Shown one piece after another: positions 30,101 through 37,932 of a DNA stretch of 64,000 nucleotides. Numbering within the stretch: position 1 is the stretch's first letter; each line of letters starts with the position of its first letter. Position numbers and translations under genes: made by a program. Origin of the DNA: Flectobacillus rivi (GTDB lineage Bacteria > Bacteroidota > Bacteroidia > Cytophagales > Spirosomataceae); the NCBI RefSeq assembly GCF_030056655.1, contig NZ_JASHIE010000006.1, positions 186,001-250,000 on the forward strand, in the 5' to 3' direction. The notes under the pieces were generated by a model that worked only from the letters and a program-made list of their open reading frames with translations, did not search any database and was not told where the DNA came from.

Positions 30101-31007
30101 CATTCCATCTGAGTATGACTTAATAGAGAATTTTATTGATGGTATAGCCAGAGCTAAAAAGAACAATCTATTCGGTTTCATAAACGAACAAGGGCAAACT
30201 CTAATTCAGTTTGAATTTGATGTATTGTGGTACTTTGATGATGGTAAAGCAAAAGCCATAAAGAACAAAAAATATGGCTATATAGATGATAAAGGACAAA
30301 CGCTCATTCCATTTGAGTATGATTCAATCGAACATTTTAGTAAAGCTAAATTGAAAGCAGTAAAAAATGATGAGATTTCAATCATTGACTATAGTGGTAA
30401 TGGCATAGTAATATTTGAAAAAACGAAAGTATTTGTAGGTAAATACGGAGAAACTATTACCAACCATTGGTATGGTATAAAAGATACAAAGGGCAATATC
30501 CTACTTCCACCTAAGTATAATGAAATTGATGAATTTGAAGACGGACTCGCTAAAATTTATGGAGACAAGCAATACATTGGAGGTGACAAATCTTATCCGA
30601 GATTTAGCTACAAGGTAGGTTATGTAGATGACAATGGTAAGATAGCAGCTCCTTGTATTTTTGATGAAATTTCTAGGTTTGTTGATGGCAAAGCTACTGC
30701 AAAGAAAAACGGCGAAAGTTTGATCATAAATATCTATGAAGGTGATCCCGCAAGAGAAAATATTGATCGTAGTCAGTACAAGGTGAAATCAATACACAAA
30801 GGCAAAATTACTAACGTAGCTGAATTTGGTTTATTCGTAAAGCTAGGAAAAGGTATTACAGCTTTGCTACATATTTCAGAACTAAAGAAACATCAGAAAT
30901 CAATCACGGACTACACTAGAGGAGAAGAAATAGAAGTACAAATTATGGATATTGATGAAAAGAGAAATAGAATTTCCTTAACAATTCCGAAGAAAGAAAA
31001 TAAATAA
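27141..31007 (+). CDS. CoiA-like nuclease, WG-repeat and S1-domain fusion protein
   Basis: This 1288-aa protein has three parts. Residues 50-200 look like the competence CoiA family: Cys pair C56/C59, AHLYDSDDC, GESERHKVLKNKL, and a PD-(D/E)xK-like site RRPD (D153) and ELQLS (E166, Q168). Residues about 345-1200 hold roughly 17 WG-type repeats of 34 aa (core GKYGYIDEQGQ..IPFEYD.IE.FI.G.AKA). Residues about 1212-1288 form an S1 RNA-binding domain (GKITNVAEFGLFVKLG..LLHISEL). It lies alone beside decayed IS elements. The nuclease is inferred; no partner gene is apparent. Confidence 0.85.
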   Translation: MSDQETKRTIDEVLDVETGEIIKAEIFFQKTESEIIAYRRRLQEAIVGFEPPKFRCAYCNQLLKLSGKPTRRGKVSFFAHLYDSDDCEIKTNGDLSKEEIEALKYGNVGESERHKVLKNKLAYYLRSTPAISNVEVEKKLTSEVPYLFWRRPDVYAEYDGKSIVFELQLSTTFLSVIIDRDIFYRMNNTFIVWVFNFSDNKEYLDLQNLMAKDIYYANKRNAFVFDEKAQAMSEETGELHLLCIWFEPSVLNGEIQQNKSIRKEEYIKISDLKFDSNAYKPYYIDADALFAEYQSDYFESKIDFENLHKVRLEKIAKKNRERERDKALKDQIIIGKKEQIIQGAFKLTPFQKGKKWGYEADGIEIVEPKYTDITDFSDSDYAKVKFNRKYGFINRVGDFTFDPIFMEAFNIYQNKCIGKFEKDWCIIDLENKSSSRLNCYDVEKLSENFLRITHRVTKKVFSGVNYGGYRTYSNEHIDTISTYSMVGNIITKCLYHKVYDYRNGRLTSKIKEYYLCEDINGERISITEEEKQFIKIIQIGIVDSDDNIIVPFDFDTIDEFIEGKAKAKKSGKYGYIDDQGQIIIPFEYDLIEEFIEGKAKAKKSGKYGYIDDQGQIIISFEYDSIEEFIEGIAKAKKTGKYGYIDDQGQIIISFEYDSIEEFIEGKAKVKKSGKYGYIDHRGQIIILIKYDSIDDFIDGSAKVRRNFHEGYIDINGNELIQNVQFITDTIRKGEKFGKWGLESLEGFLISPFEYDHIEDFINSKAKAKTNGKYGYLDDYGQIIIPFEYDSIENFISGRAKARLNGKYGYIDEQGQTIIPFEYDSIENFINGRAKARLNGKDGYIDEEGIIIIPFEYGSIEDFIDGRAKARLNGKYGYIDEQGVTVIPFEYDLLENFIEGRVKARLNGKYGFIDEQGITIIPCVYDLMEDFIEGRAKVTVNGKYGYIDKQGIQIIPCEYDLIEDFIEGRSKVKKNGKYGYIDETGIIVIPSEYDLIENFIDGIARAKKNNLFGFINEQGQTLIQFEFDVLWYFDDGKAKAIKNKKYGYIDDKGQTLIPFEYDSIEHFSKAKLKAVKNDEISIIDYSGNGIVIFEKTKVFVGKYGETITNHWYGIKDTKGNILLPPKYNEIDEFEDGLAKIYGDKQYIGGDKSYPRFSYKVGYVDDNGKIAAPCIFDEISRFVDGKATAKKNGESLIINIYEGDPARENIDRSQYKVKSIHKGKITNVAEFGLFVKLGKGITALLHISELKKHQKSITDYTRGEEIEVQIMDIDEKRNRISLTIPKKENK

Positions 31008-31058
31008 AATCCTTGGAAAATGGATTCCTATCCAGAACTCCATTTTCCAAGGATTTTA
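31005..31058. terminator. Strong terminator after the WG/S1 gene
   Basis: A 20-bp perfect stem (31005-31024 with 31039-31058) built on AAAATCCTTGGAAAATGGA closes right after the stop of the 1288-aa gene. Confidence 0.75.
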
Positions 31059-31237
31059 TCCTCAATTCTTGTGAGGTATAAAATATCCTTGAAGGATAAG
31101 ATTTACAATGAATAGTGTTTTGCCTTGACGCTACTGCGATAAACTAGGTTATATAAACTACAGAAGTGTTTAATGAGAAAATTCCATTTAAGTACTCATT
31201 ATAAAATAGTTTATGTTATTTTTGATAACTTCGTATT

Positions 31238-31815
31238 ATGGGACGCGTCAATACTCCAATATTAAGCGAATCGGCTAAATTAGCCTTAGAACAAGACTTT
31301 AAAACAAGTACAGTGCATTCATATCGGATGCAGTGTACTTGTAATTCTCTTAAAATCAACAGGACGCAAGTCTGATGAAGTAGGTCAGATTACAGGAATG
31401 ATCTACGTAAGCGTTAATGCTTGGGTCAAAAGATATAAAGACTTTGGCATTGAAGGTTTACAAACTCAACCTGGTCGAGGACGTAAGCGAATACTTGACA
31501 AAGAAACAGATAAGGAATCTATTTTGAAAAGTGTAAAAGCTCACCACCAACGCATCCAGACCGCCAAAGCGGAATGGGAAAAAGAATCTGGTAGGTCTGT
31601 TAGTCTTAGCACATTAAGAGTTTTTTTAAAAGCCTTGACGGACGATACAAACGAATCAGACTTCTTTGTAAAGGTAAGCCAGACCCCAATTTTTATGCTT
31701 TCAAAATAGAGTTAATTGCCAACTTAGAGCAACTTGCTCAGCAAGGACTCATTGATTTATTTTACGGTGATGATGTGGGCTTCCCATTTTTAGTACAGTT
31801 TAAAAATATGCATAA
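31238..31815 (+). pseudogene. IS630-family transposase remnant
   Basis: From ATG 31238 the protein reads MGRVNTPILSESAKLALE and then continues in a shifted frame with LVILLKSTGRKSDEVGQITGM...VNAWVKRYKDFGIEGLQTQPGRGRKR, the winged helix-turn-helix of IS630 transposases. A second shift near 31650 leads to KPDPNFYAFKIELIANLEQLAQQG and YGDDVG with the first DDE Asp. It stops where the IS3 remnant begins. At least two frameshifts and loss of the C-terminus make it inactive. Confidence 0.75.
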
Positions 31816-31829
31816 TCTGTCTGCTTTGA

Positions 31830-32677
31830 TTATGTATTTACTCCTTCTTGGGCTGAGTGTAGCGTAGCGGAACGAAGCCCAAGAAGGCTGTTTTGTTTTT
31901 TCATTCTATAATCTAGAGGACTCATACCTCCCAAAGAGACATGTGGACGAACGAAATTATAATCGCTCATCCATAGATCTGTTTCTTGGCGTACTTCCTC
32001 CAAAGAATCAAATACATAAGCATCTAATACATGTCTGCGGTAAGTTTGGTTGAATCGCTCAATGTAGGCATTTTGCGTTGGTTTCCCTGGTTGAATATAA
32101 TGAAAAACGATGTCTTCATCTGACTCCATTCTTGCGCTAATTTTGCTACAAATTCTGGCCCATTATCCATTCTAACCTTAGTAGGCTTGCCATATTTGTT
32201 CACCAAATGACGAAGAATATAAATCACTCTACTACTCTTGAGCGAGTAATCAGTCTCTATGAAAAGTACTTCTCGATTGTAATCATCTATCACATTAAAA
32301 CTTCGGAATGAACGCCCATTGCTCAAAACATCACTCATGAAATCTATGCTCCAAGTTTGAGTAAAGCTTTGGGGAACTTCTAAGGGATCTTTTACTCTAG
32401 CCACAAGACGTTTTTTAGCCTTTCTACGAATAGAAAGACCCATTTGAACATACACCCGATGCACTCGCTTATGATTGAAATGATGACCCGCATTGCGCAT
32501 ACGGTAGTAAAACTTCCAAAAGCCTTCACGAGGATGGTCTTTGCTCAATTGAGATAACTCATCCATTAACACTTTATCGTCCTTAACAGATTGATAGCTT
32601 AAACTGCTTCGGCTCGTTTTGAAGATACGGCATGCCTTGCTAATGCCTCTTGGATATAGCTCTTTCAACTCTAGCAC
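31830..32677 (-). pseudogene. IS3 orfB integrase-type transposase, frameshifted
   Basis: The first frame (from 32677) has the HTH_21 region and the DDE core: WSIDFMSDVL (Asp), NVIDDYNRE (Asp) and KVRMDNGPEF. It shifts near 32120, where EWSQM continues in another frame as DIVFHYIQPGKPTQNAYIERFNQTYR, the DDE Glu region, then ends at 31830. A single deleted base explains it. A functional enzyme would need both parts. Confidence 0.8.
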
Positions 32678-32714
32678 AAGTGCTCGCTTGACACAAGGCT
32701 TTAGAGCTTTTTTT

Positions 32715-32939
32715 CTATGACATATTTTGCCATATCCAACTCCAAGGCAGGTTCAGCATACATGCGCTTGAGTTTAGCGTTCTCTTCTTCAAGTTGTTTA
32801 ACCTTCTTGAGCTCACTAGCTTCCATGCCACCATAACGCTGACGCCATATTCGAGAACAATGGTGTCTAAGGACTTGCCAGATTCAAATTCCTTAAGAAT
32901 CTTAGCAATTTCGGTTGGATCAAATTTGCTGATTTTCAT
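32715..32939 (-). pseudogene. IS3 orfA helix-turn-helix, damaged
   Basis: The N-terminus MKISKFDPTEIAKILKEFESG is a normal IS3 orfA start. Within the recognition region the frame changes, and the other frame reads WRQRYGGMEASELKKVKQLEEENAKLKRMYAE, the usual leucine-zipper end. Several residues normally between the helix and WRQ are missing, so an internal deletion with frame change is likely. Confidence 0.7.
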
Positions 32940-33082
32940 AATACATACTTAAAGTTAAAAAATATTACACCTTTTATACTTTTAATCCGTACTATTTTTG
33001 GGGAAGCTTACATACAACACTTTAAAACTAAATTTAATTTTGGTATATTTAGTCAAATAGACACATAAATTTCCCTTCACTT

Positions 33083-33574
33083 ATGGCACATAATCAAGAA
33101 TACAAAAAAGAAGAGTCTGACATTACAGTACACGGATCTTTTACAGTTATCGAAGACGATATTGATAGTCCACCCTCAGATTTAAAATCAAATTTTATTT
33201 CAATAGAAGAATGGTTAGGTAGTATTTGCGATGAAGATTTCCCTCAAAAACCAATTGATGAATATCGAATCGGACTTTTTGAATCAGAGCAATCATACAC
33301 ACTAACATTGGCAGGATTCAACTCTTACGAAAAGGATAAATACACAATCGTAAATCTAGTAGAATTTGAGCCAACAAATATATATTTTCCCCTTCCAGAA
33401 AATTATTTTAGAGATTCGTCACGAGAGCAATTATTAGAAAAATTGATTGGGGAGTTGAAAGTTTTTACAAGTACAGAGAAATTCAAGGCTTCTTTTTTAT
33501 CAAAGGGGAATGTTGGAGTTTTTGAAACAACAGGGGAAATTATCTGGTCAAATACAGATAGTGGTGCAAAATAA
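33083..33574 (+). CDS. Hypothetical acidic protein
   Basis: This 163-aa acidic protein has no signal peptide or membrane helix. Only weak patterns are seen: an Asp/Glu-rich N-terminus and a beta-rich middle (YTLTLAGFNSYEKDKYTIVNLVEF). Unrecognised. It is the last gene before the inferred left edge of the virus-like element and is followed by a strong terminator. Confidence 0.6.
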   Translation: MAHNQEYKKEESDITVHGSFTVIEDDIDSPPSDLKSNFISIEEWLGSICDEDFPQKPIDEYRIGLFESEQSYTLTLAGFNSYEKDKYTIVNLVEFEPTNIYFPLPENYFRDSSREQLLEKLIGELKVFTSTEKFKASFLSKGNVGVFETTGEIIWSNTDSGAK

Positions 33575-33592
33575 TAAGGCGTAAAAACAAAA

Positions 33593-33616
33593 AAAGCGAG
33601 TCATACGACTCGCTTT
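33593..33616. terminator. Terminator
   Basis: A 10-bp stem AAAGCGAGTC (33593-33602) pairs with GACTCGCTTT (33607-33616) around a 4-nt loop, preceded by an A-run, giving a bidirectional terminator. Confidence 0.75.
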
Positions 33617-33719
33617 CAGTGGTCTCGTAGGGATTAAGACCTTGCTGATTTTCAGGGCATTACAAGTCGAAACTTGCAACTGTTAGTAAAAATGTTAGTA
33701 AATGGGGCAAAAAAAAAGC
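33617..33719. other. Candidate left attachment region of the integrated element
   Basis: Gene content changes here from unrelated chromosome-type genes to phage-type genes. The strip contains CTCGTAGGGATTAAGACC and repeated GTTAGTAAA words (GTTAGTAAAAATGTTAGTAAA). The matching right end would be beyond 64000, after the recombinase gene start, so no direct repeat can be compared. This is inference from context only. Confidence 0.3.
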
Positions 33720-34082
33720 CTATGCCACACTTGCCAACACGCCGTGTCTTCTACTAACATACTTAAAATTTCCGCTCTTGCTCAATTGCTCTTCCAATTG
33801 ATAAGCTCGAATCTTCCAATTCTGTGCTTCCATAGTAGCTTCTTCTATCAGTCTTTTCCAAAAACCAACTGGTTCTGTTTTTACAGGCTCAATCTCTAAA
33901 AAGTAATTTAAAGGTACTCCCAACACTTCACAAATTTGCTCTAATGTTTTGACCTTTATATTATCAGCATCCACCATTCTTTTAAATCCATCCATTGACA
34001 TTCCTATCTCTTCACAGAGTTTGCCTTGAGTCATTCCTTTGGCTTTTAAGGCTTTTTTTAATTTTTCAGAAAAATTTTTCAT
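33720..34082 (-). CDS. Cro/CI-type helix-turn-helix repressor
   Basis: This 120-aa protein starts at ATG 34082. It has an HTH_3 domain (MKNFSEKLKKALKAKGMTQ, then KLCEEIGMSMDGFKRMVD...LEQICEVLGVP) followed by a short helical C-terminus that may dimerise. The frame is open to 34145 but the extra residues are not HTH-like. It is divergent from 34222, as in phage immunity regions. Confidence 0.85.
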   Translation of the reverse strand: MKNFSEKLKKALKAKGMTQGKLCEEIGMSMDGFKRMVDADNIKVKTLEQICEVLGVPLNYFLEIEPVKTEPVGFWKRLIEEATMEAQNWKIRAYQLEEQLSKSGNFKYVSRRHGVLASVA

Positions 34083-34221
34083 ATTTTTGTCTGATTTATT
34101 TGTTAATTCGGATTTATATCTGATATTTGTACGTACAAAACGCATTAAAAACGAATATAATCCGAATTTAATACGATTTATTCGATTTTTTAGTCTAAAA
34201 TCTATTAAATATTTAATCTTT
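34083..34221. promoter_or_regulatory. Divergent early promoter region with operator-like inverted repeats
   Basis: The 139-bp gap between the repressor and the first rightward gene contains AATTCGGATT (34105-34114) and its perfect complement AATCCGAATT (34159-34168). AT-rich promoter-like sequence surrounds both. These are likely repressor operators controlling lysogeny. Confidence 0.6.
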
Positions 34222-34416
34222 ATGGTTTCGAAGGACGATATAAAAAAAGCCTATCGCTCGCTGACACGAGTTGACCGAAAACAGATAAAGGATGTTGTAT
34301 GTAATACTTTTGGATACAAGGAACGAAACTTCCAAGAAAAAATGTCAGGTGAATATAATTGGTCGAAAGCTGAGATAGGAGTTTTGAAAAGTTTACTTGA
34401 AATTGATGGCGCATAA
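34222..34416 (+). CDS. Small DNA-binding-type early protein
   Basis: This 64-aa protein starts at ATG 34222 (MVSKDDIKKAYRSL). It is Lys-rich, with a helical pattern (VDRKQIKDVVCNTFGYKERNFQEKMSG...AEIGVLKSLLE) compatible with a Cro-like or antirepressor-like helix-turn-helix. It is the first gene of the rightward unit, so an early regulatory role is plausible. No exact family match. Confidence 0.6.
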   Translation: MVSKDDIKKAYRSLTRVDRKQIKDVVCNTFGYKERNFQEKMSGEYNWSKAEIGVLKSLLEIDGA

Positions 34417-34503
34417 CAAAGTATTTAGGATTCATTATTAAGACAACTTTATATCCTTATACCCTTAAAAATTGACAAACATCTGAACCTAAATTTTATG
34501 ACT

Positions 34504-34644
34504 ATGTTTGAAGAAATCATGTTCTGGACTTTTGTTTTTCTATTGTTTTTTTCTTCAAGTTTTGGTGATTCAGATAGTAGTTGCAGTTGTAAAATCGAAA
34601 ATTACAACTACCAACCATGTAGATACTGCCCAAAAGGCAAATGA
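34504..34644 (+). CDS. Small Cys-rich secreted or membrane peptide
   Basis: ATG 34504 gives a 46-aa peptide: a hydrophobic stretch FWTFVFLLFFSSSF (residues 7-20) followed by a Cys-rich tail with five Cys (SCSCK, PCRYCPKGK). The alternative frame from 34508 has a poor start (TTG) and less sensible composition. Unknown role. Confidence 0.45.
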   Translation: MFEEIMFWTFVFLLFFSSSFGDSDSSCSCKIENYNYQPCRYCPKGK

Positions 34645-34718
34645 TGGTGTAGAAACCAAATGCTTGCACGGTAGGGAGTGTGTTTCCCTACTGTTGCCTT
34701 TGAGAGTTCACAAAAAAA

Positions 34719-34745
34719 TTCCCCTACACAGTTCAGCGTAGGGGA
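34719..34745. terminator. Bidirectional terminator
   Basis: TTCCCCTAC (34719-34727) pairs with GTAGGGGAA (34737-34745) between converging small genes (34644 end and 34758 end). A second short hairpin lies upstream at about 34670-34692. Confidence 0.6.
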
Positions 34746-34757
34746 AACAAAAAAGGT

Positions 34758-34919
34758 CTAGAAACTAGATTTTTTTTGGTAAAACTGCTTGTAAAGCATC
34801 CAAACAGTAAGTCCGAAAGATATTGCTTTCAGAATAGAGATGGTGTTTTTACTCAGTTTTGAGGATACGTCAGAGTTTATCAGCAGACGTATCAAATGCT
34901 GAACGATGGTTGTTACCAT
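34758..34919 (-). CDS. Small single-pass membrane protein
   Basis: From ATG 34919 a 53-aa protein reads MVTTIVQHLIRLLINSD then a helix SILKAISFGLTVWMLYKQFY and a basic end. The longer open frame to 35102 overlaps the promoter/start of the rightward gene and is less likely. Unknown function. Confidence 0.4.
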   Translation of the reverse strand: MVTTIVQHLIRLLINSDVSSKLSKNTISILKAISFGLTVWMLYKQFYQKKSSF

Positions 34920-35059
34920 AGTTTTTGTTCGAGGAAGACTTTTACGGGGTGGTTGTAGAATGAGAAAATGTGGTCCACCCCTTGTCTTCCTTACTGAATT
35001 AGGCAATTTATTTGATTGGATTAATAGTTCATTACATTCATTTAACCCTCTATTACACC

Positions 35060-35224
35060 ATGAATATTCCAGAGTTCGTCCGTTCTTTGTCGAGTGACCC
35101 ACTTATTCAGTTTTTCTTTGCCATGTGTTTGGGAGGTTTGTTTATGGCCTTCTTTGGTGAGCTTCTCTGCAACTCGAAGTTTTTCAGAGATTTATTGATT
35201 GGAAAGGACAACGAGAATGCCTAA
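35060..35224 (+). CDS. Small single-pass membrane protein
   Basis: A 54-aa protein from ATG 35060 has one membrane helix (FFFAMCLGGLFMAFFGELL). Its stop region overlaps the next ATG at 35217, indicating translational coupling with a chain of small genes. Confidence 0.6.
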   Translation: MNIPEFVRSLSSDPLIQFFFAMCLGGLFMAFFGELLCNSKFFRDLLIGKDNENA

Positions 35225-35318
35225 CGATTTTCATATATACGCAGGATTTGCGATAGGTGCTTTGCTAGTGGCATGGTACTATCGAAACAACAAAAGACCT
35301 CCGACCAGTTGCCTATGA
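35217..35318 (+). CDS. Very small membrane peptide
   Basis: ATG 35217 opens a 33-aa peptide with a hydrophobic helix (FAIGALLVAWYY) and a basic tail RNNKRPPTS. The end overlaps the next start by ATGA (35315). Coupling at both ends supports translation. Confidence 0.55.
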   Translation: MPNDFHIYAGFAIGALLVAWYYRNNKRPPTSCL

Positions 35319-35827
35319 AACGTCCGAATATCCTTTCAAAAGTCTATGACGTTATGGATGATTCTCAGCAGGAAACCTTTCGGCAAAAGCTGAAGGAAAT
35401 CGGCTTGAATCCTAGGGTTTTCCATGAGAATTACAAGCTTGATACCTGCAAAATCAATGTCATGGACTGTTACGATTTGATGGTGCTGATACTTGCACCC
35501 GACCGACAATTTGAGCATCCCTATTATGTGCTTGACTCGATTTTGAATCCTAGGAAAAAGCCTAAAAAAGTAGCCTCAACAGTGACACCTGAGCCACGAA
35601 AAAACGTAGCTAAACAAGTTGATTTAGAGGAGCTTATTGAGGAGAGAAAAGAGGAGTTGAAAGAGGTGGATTTGTCGAGCAAAATCCAGAGGATAGCTTA
35701 TTCGGGTTATTCTATGCAACAATTGAAATTAACTGACGGCTCGCTCGTGAAAGTTGACCCACGATACGAGTACCATTATAAAAAAGATATTGTGGGCTAT
35801 CGAATGGTAGCACCGACAATGAAGTAA
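35315..35827 (+). CDS. Hypothetical cytoplasmic early protein
   Basis: This 170-aa protein starts with the ATGA overlap at 35315 (MKRPNILSKVYDVMDDSQQ). It is helical and charged, ending with a YSGYSMQQLKLTDGSLVKVDPRY segment. It is followed by a terminator at 35844-35877. Not recognised; position suggests an early replication or regulatory role. Confidence 0.6.
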   Translation: MKRPNILSKVYDVMDDSQQETFRQKLKEIGLNPRVFHENYKLDTCKINVMDCYDLMVLILAPDRQFEHPYYVLDSILNPRKKPKKVASTVTPEPRKNVAKQVDLEELIEERKEELKEVDLSSKIQRIAYSGYSMQQLKLTDGSLVKVDPRYEYHYKKDIVGYRMVAPTMK

Positions 35828-35843
35828 GTTTAGAGAGAGCATC

Positions 35844-35877
35844 ATAAACACCCGATTCGCTTGGGTTGGGTGTTTAT
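35844..35877 (+). terminator. Terminator
   Basis: ATAAACACCC (35844-35853) pairs with GGGTGTTTAT (35868-35877), followed by a T-run, ending the first rightward unit. Confidence 0.7.
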
Positions 35878-36005
35878 TTCATGAATATGAGCTGATTTTA
35901 GACGTATAATGTAATAGGTTATCAATATTATATCTGTTTTGGAAAGGGTTTTCTTTAAGGATTCCCTCAGGGTTCGACTCTCTGACAGAAGCAACGGGAA
36001 ATAGC

Positions 36006-36049
36006 GTAGTGATGATTCTAAGCCCTGACAAGCGAAGTTTTGTCACTAC
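36006..36049. promoter_or_regulatory. Structured leader before the replication-type gene
   Basis: A 7-bp stem GTAGTGA (36006-36012) pairs with TCACTAC (36043-36049) over a 30-nt loop, just upstream of ATG 36065. Upstream at 35967-35983 is a tRNA T-arm-like fold CAGGGTTCGACTCTCTG. Either an RNA regulator or an origin is possible. Weak evidence. Confidence 0.3.
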
Positions 36050-36064
36050 ATACCAAAAACAACC

Positions 36065-37402
36065 ATGAGAATTGAAAAAACGTTTAGTCACCAATTTGGA
36101 AAGGTAATCGAAAGGTATCATGCTTTTGCGAAAGAGCATAACGATGTTCAGTTTGTAACCAAAAGCACCATGTTGCGTGAGCCACATTTATCAAAGCTGA
36201 AATCCATTGCATCGTTGTATCTAAAACAATTCTGGAACTGTATGAATAGTCCATTGTGGGCTGATTCTGACCGTGTGCCAGTTTTACAAGTTACACGTTG
36301 GGATTTGGCAAACTTATGTGGTTGCAGTCGCAGGGCTGTACAAGACCATTTGGCTCGTCTAAGCACCTTTGGGGTGATTACTGTAGAGGAGTTTGAGGAA
36401 GGTAGAGTTAATGGCTATAAGATAGCTCTAAACCTGTGGATTTTGCTCGGAATCGACCAGTTCAAGCCAAAAATCGAAAGTTGGACTGAAAAACCTACTA
36501 CAATTTTGAAAGCCTTTGCCCCCTATGAGGTGCAAACTTTGCCACACTTAACTAACCAAATAGAAAATTTAAATAATTCATATATAGCGGAAGATGTGGA
36601 AAACCTATCCCAAGAAAGACACCAAGAAAATTGCCAAGAAAAACAAGAAATAGCCCAAAACCTTGAAATTGACCAAGAAAACTGCCAAGAAAAAAACACG
36701 GGGGGCGCCGAAAATTCTTACATCAGTTCAGACGAACGTTTTGAAGCTTATCGCAAAGGCACTCTCAACAAGATTCGTTACCAAAATGCACCAAAACCAG
36801 AGCCAAAGGGCTTAACTGACCTTGAAAAGGCTACGATTGTAAACAATTTCTGGAAATATGTGAAAGATGTGTTCTACCCACAACGCAACTATACCCCAAT
36901 TGAGTCAGAAATCAAGAAAGTGATTCACAGAGACGTGTTTAACGGCTTTAAAAATGAGAATCCAAAGGAGAATACCTTCGAATTCTGGCAGATTTATAGC
37001 ATGATGCTACAGTATTGGGCAGATAAAAAGCAGGCTTTTGACACTCGTAAGGACAGAGAGGCATATCACCCAACAAAATACTTCTCGAAAGACTATGGAA
37101 CACACCAAAAACAAGGATTCTTGGTAGTGTTGCAATGGGCTAAGAAAGCCGAAAAGTCACTTAAAGAGATAGAATTCGAAAAAGAGCTTGAGCGTGCCAA
37201 ATTGACTATGATGCAATACCCAATGACGGGTGTTGTACCACGTGGTCAAGGAAATAAAATCAAGGATATTGCCCAATTAGCACAATATTTTAATCGCAAG
37301 TTGAGCGTAAAAACCAATAGTGACTATGTACAAAAATTCAACAACTTTCTAACAACAACTAACTTTCTAAGACCATGCAACCAACAACATCAGCACCAGT
37401 AG
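36065..37402 (+). CDS. Winged-helix replication initiator-like protein
   Basis: This 445-aa protein has a winged helix (residues 72-123: LQVTRWDLANLCGCSRRAVQDHLARLS..GVITVEEF) like phage and plasmid replisome organisers. The central section (about 165-215) is Gln/Glu/Asn-rich with repeated NCQEK motifs (linker), and the C-terminal half has a helical domain with QKGFLVVLQWAKKAEKS. It is the largest early gene and follows a structured leader. Initiation role is inferred. Confidence 0.65.
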   Translation: MRIEKTFSHQFGKVIERYHAFAKEHNDVQFVTKSTMLREPHLSKLKSIASLYLKQFWNCMNSPLWADSDRVPVLQVTRWDLANLCGCSRRAVQDHLARLSTFGVITVEEFEEGRVNGYKIALNLWILLGIDQFKPKIESWTEKPTTILKAFAPYEVQTLPHLTNQIENLNNSYIAEDVENLSQERHQENCQEKQEIAQNLEIDQENCQEKNTGGAENSYISSDERFEAYRKGTLNKIRYQNAPKPEPKGLTDLEKATIVNNFWKYVKDVFYPQRNYTPIESEIKKVIHRDVFNGFKNENPKENTFEFWQIYSMMLQYWADKKQAFDTRKDREAYHPTKYFSKDYGTHQKQGFLVVLQWAKKAEKSLKEIEFEKELERAKLTMMQYPMTGVVPRGQGNKIKDIAQLAQYFNRKLSVKTNSDYVQKFNNFLTTTNFLRPCNQQHQHQ

Positions 37403-37632
37403 TGAAATGGAAATTAAAGTACATCTTACCCAACGGAGTATGGCTTCCAACCAAAGGAGCATCTGATTTAATCATCTTTGGTAGAAATAGTTCCGAACGT
37501 CTCAAATCAGCCTCTAAGCTTGTGAGCGGATTTAAAGACCCCATCGACAATGCTTTTATTTACGAAGTAGGTTTCAATGGTAAAATGATTGCCCAATACG
37601 ATAAGACTTTAAAGAGGTTTCTTATGTGCTAG
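37375..37632 (+). CDS. Hypothetical small protein
   Basis: This 85-aa protein overlaps the end of the replication-type gene by 28 nt (different frame), which suggests coupling. It has a beta-rich KWKLKYILPNGVWLPTK start. Unrecognised. Confidence 0.5.
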   Translation: MQPTTSAPVVKWKLKYILPNGVWLPTKGASDLIIFGRNSSERLKSASKLVSGFKDPIDNAFIYEVGFNGKMIAQYDKTLKRFLMC

Positions 37633-37674
37633 TAACCAATTTATCTGCAATTCCAATTTAAACGCTTAACTAAG

Positions 37675-37911
37675 ATGAACAAGAATCAAAGAAAAGAACT
37701 AGCCAAAATCCTTGAGGAAATTACTCAAATCAAAGATAGAGTAGAGACTATCAGGGATGAGGAACAAGATAAATTAGATAATATGCCTGAAAATCTACAA
37801 AATAGTGACAGGTATTGCCAAATGGAAAATTCTCTTTCTAATCTGGAGGATGCCATATCAAACTTAGAGAGTGCATTTGAAGACATTCAGAATTCTACAG
37901 AACAAGATTAA
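37675..37911 (+). CDS. Coiled-coil acidic protein
   Basis: This 78-aa acidic protein has regular Leu/Ile heptads (LAKILEEITQIKDRVETI, SNLEDAISNLESAFEDI), so it probably forms a coiled coil. Unknown role in the early unit. Confidence 0.6.
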   Translation: MNKNQRKELAKILEEITQIKDRVETIRDEEQDKLDNMPENLQNSDRYCQMENSLSNLEDAISNLESAFEDIQNSTEQD

Positions 37912-37932
37912 TTGATTTAACTCCAATCAATT

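Larger units (their letters stand above)
31826..32942 (-). mobile_element. Decayed IS3-family insertion sequence
   Basis: The region contains an IS3-type orfA/orfB pair on the minus strand, both with frame damage. It appears inserted in the IS630 remnant. I could not fix the terminal inverted repeats by eye, so the ends are approximate. Confidence 0.7.

Noticed and set aside
34508..34741. 77-codon frame starting with TTG
   Set aside because: The overlapping ATG frame at 34504 has a better start, membrane helix and Cys pattern.
35960..35990. tRNA T-arm-like fold (CAGGGTTCGACTCTCTG)
   Set aside because: No matching acceptor stem, D arm or anticodon arm could be drawn; not called as tRNA.
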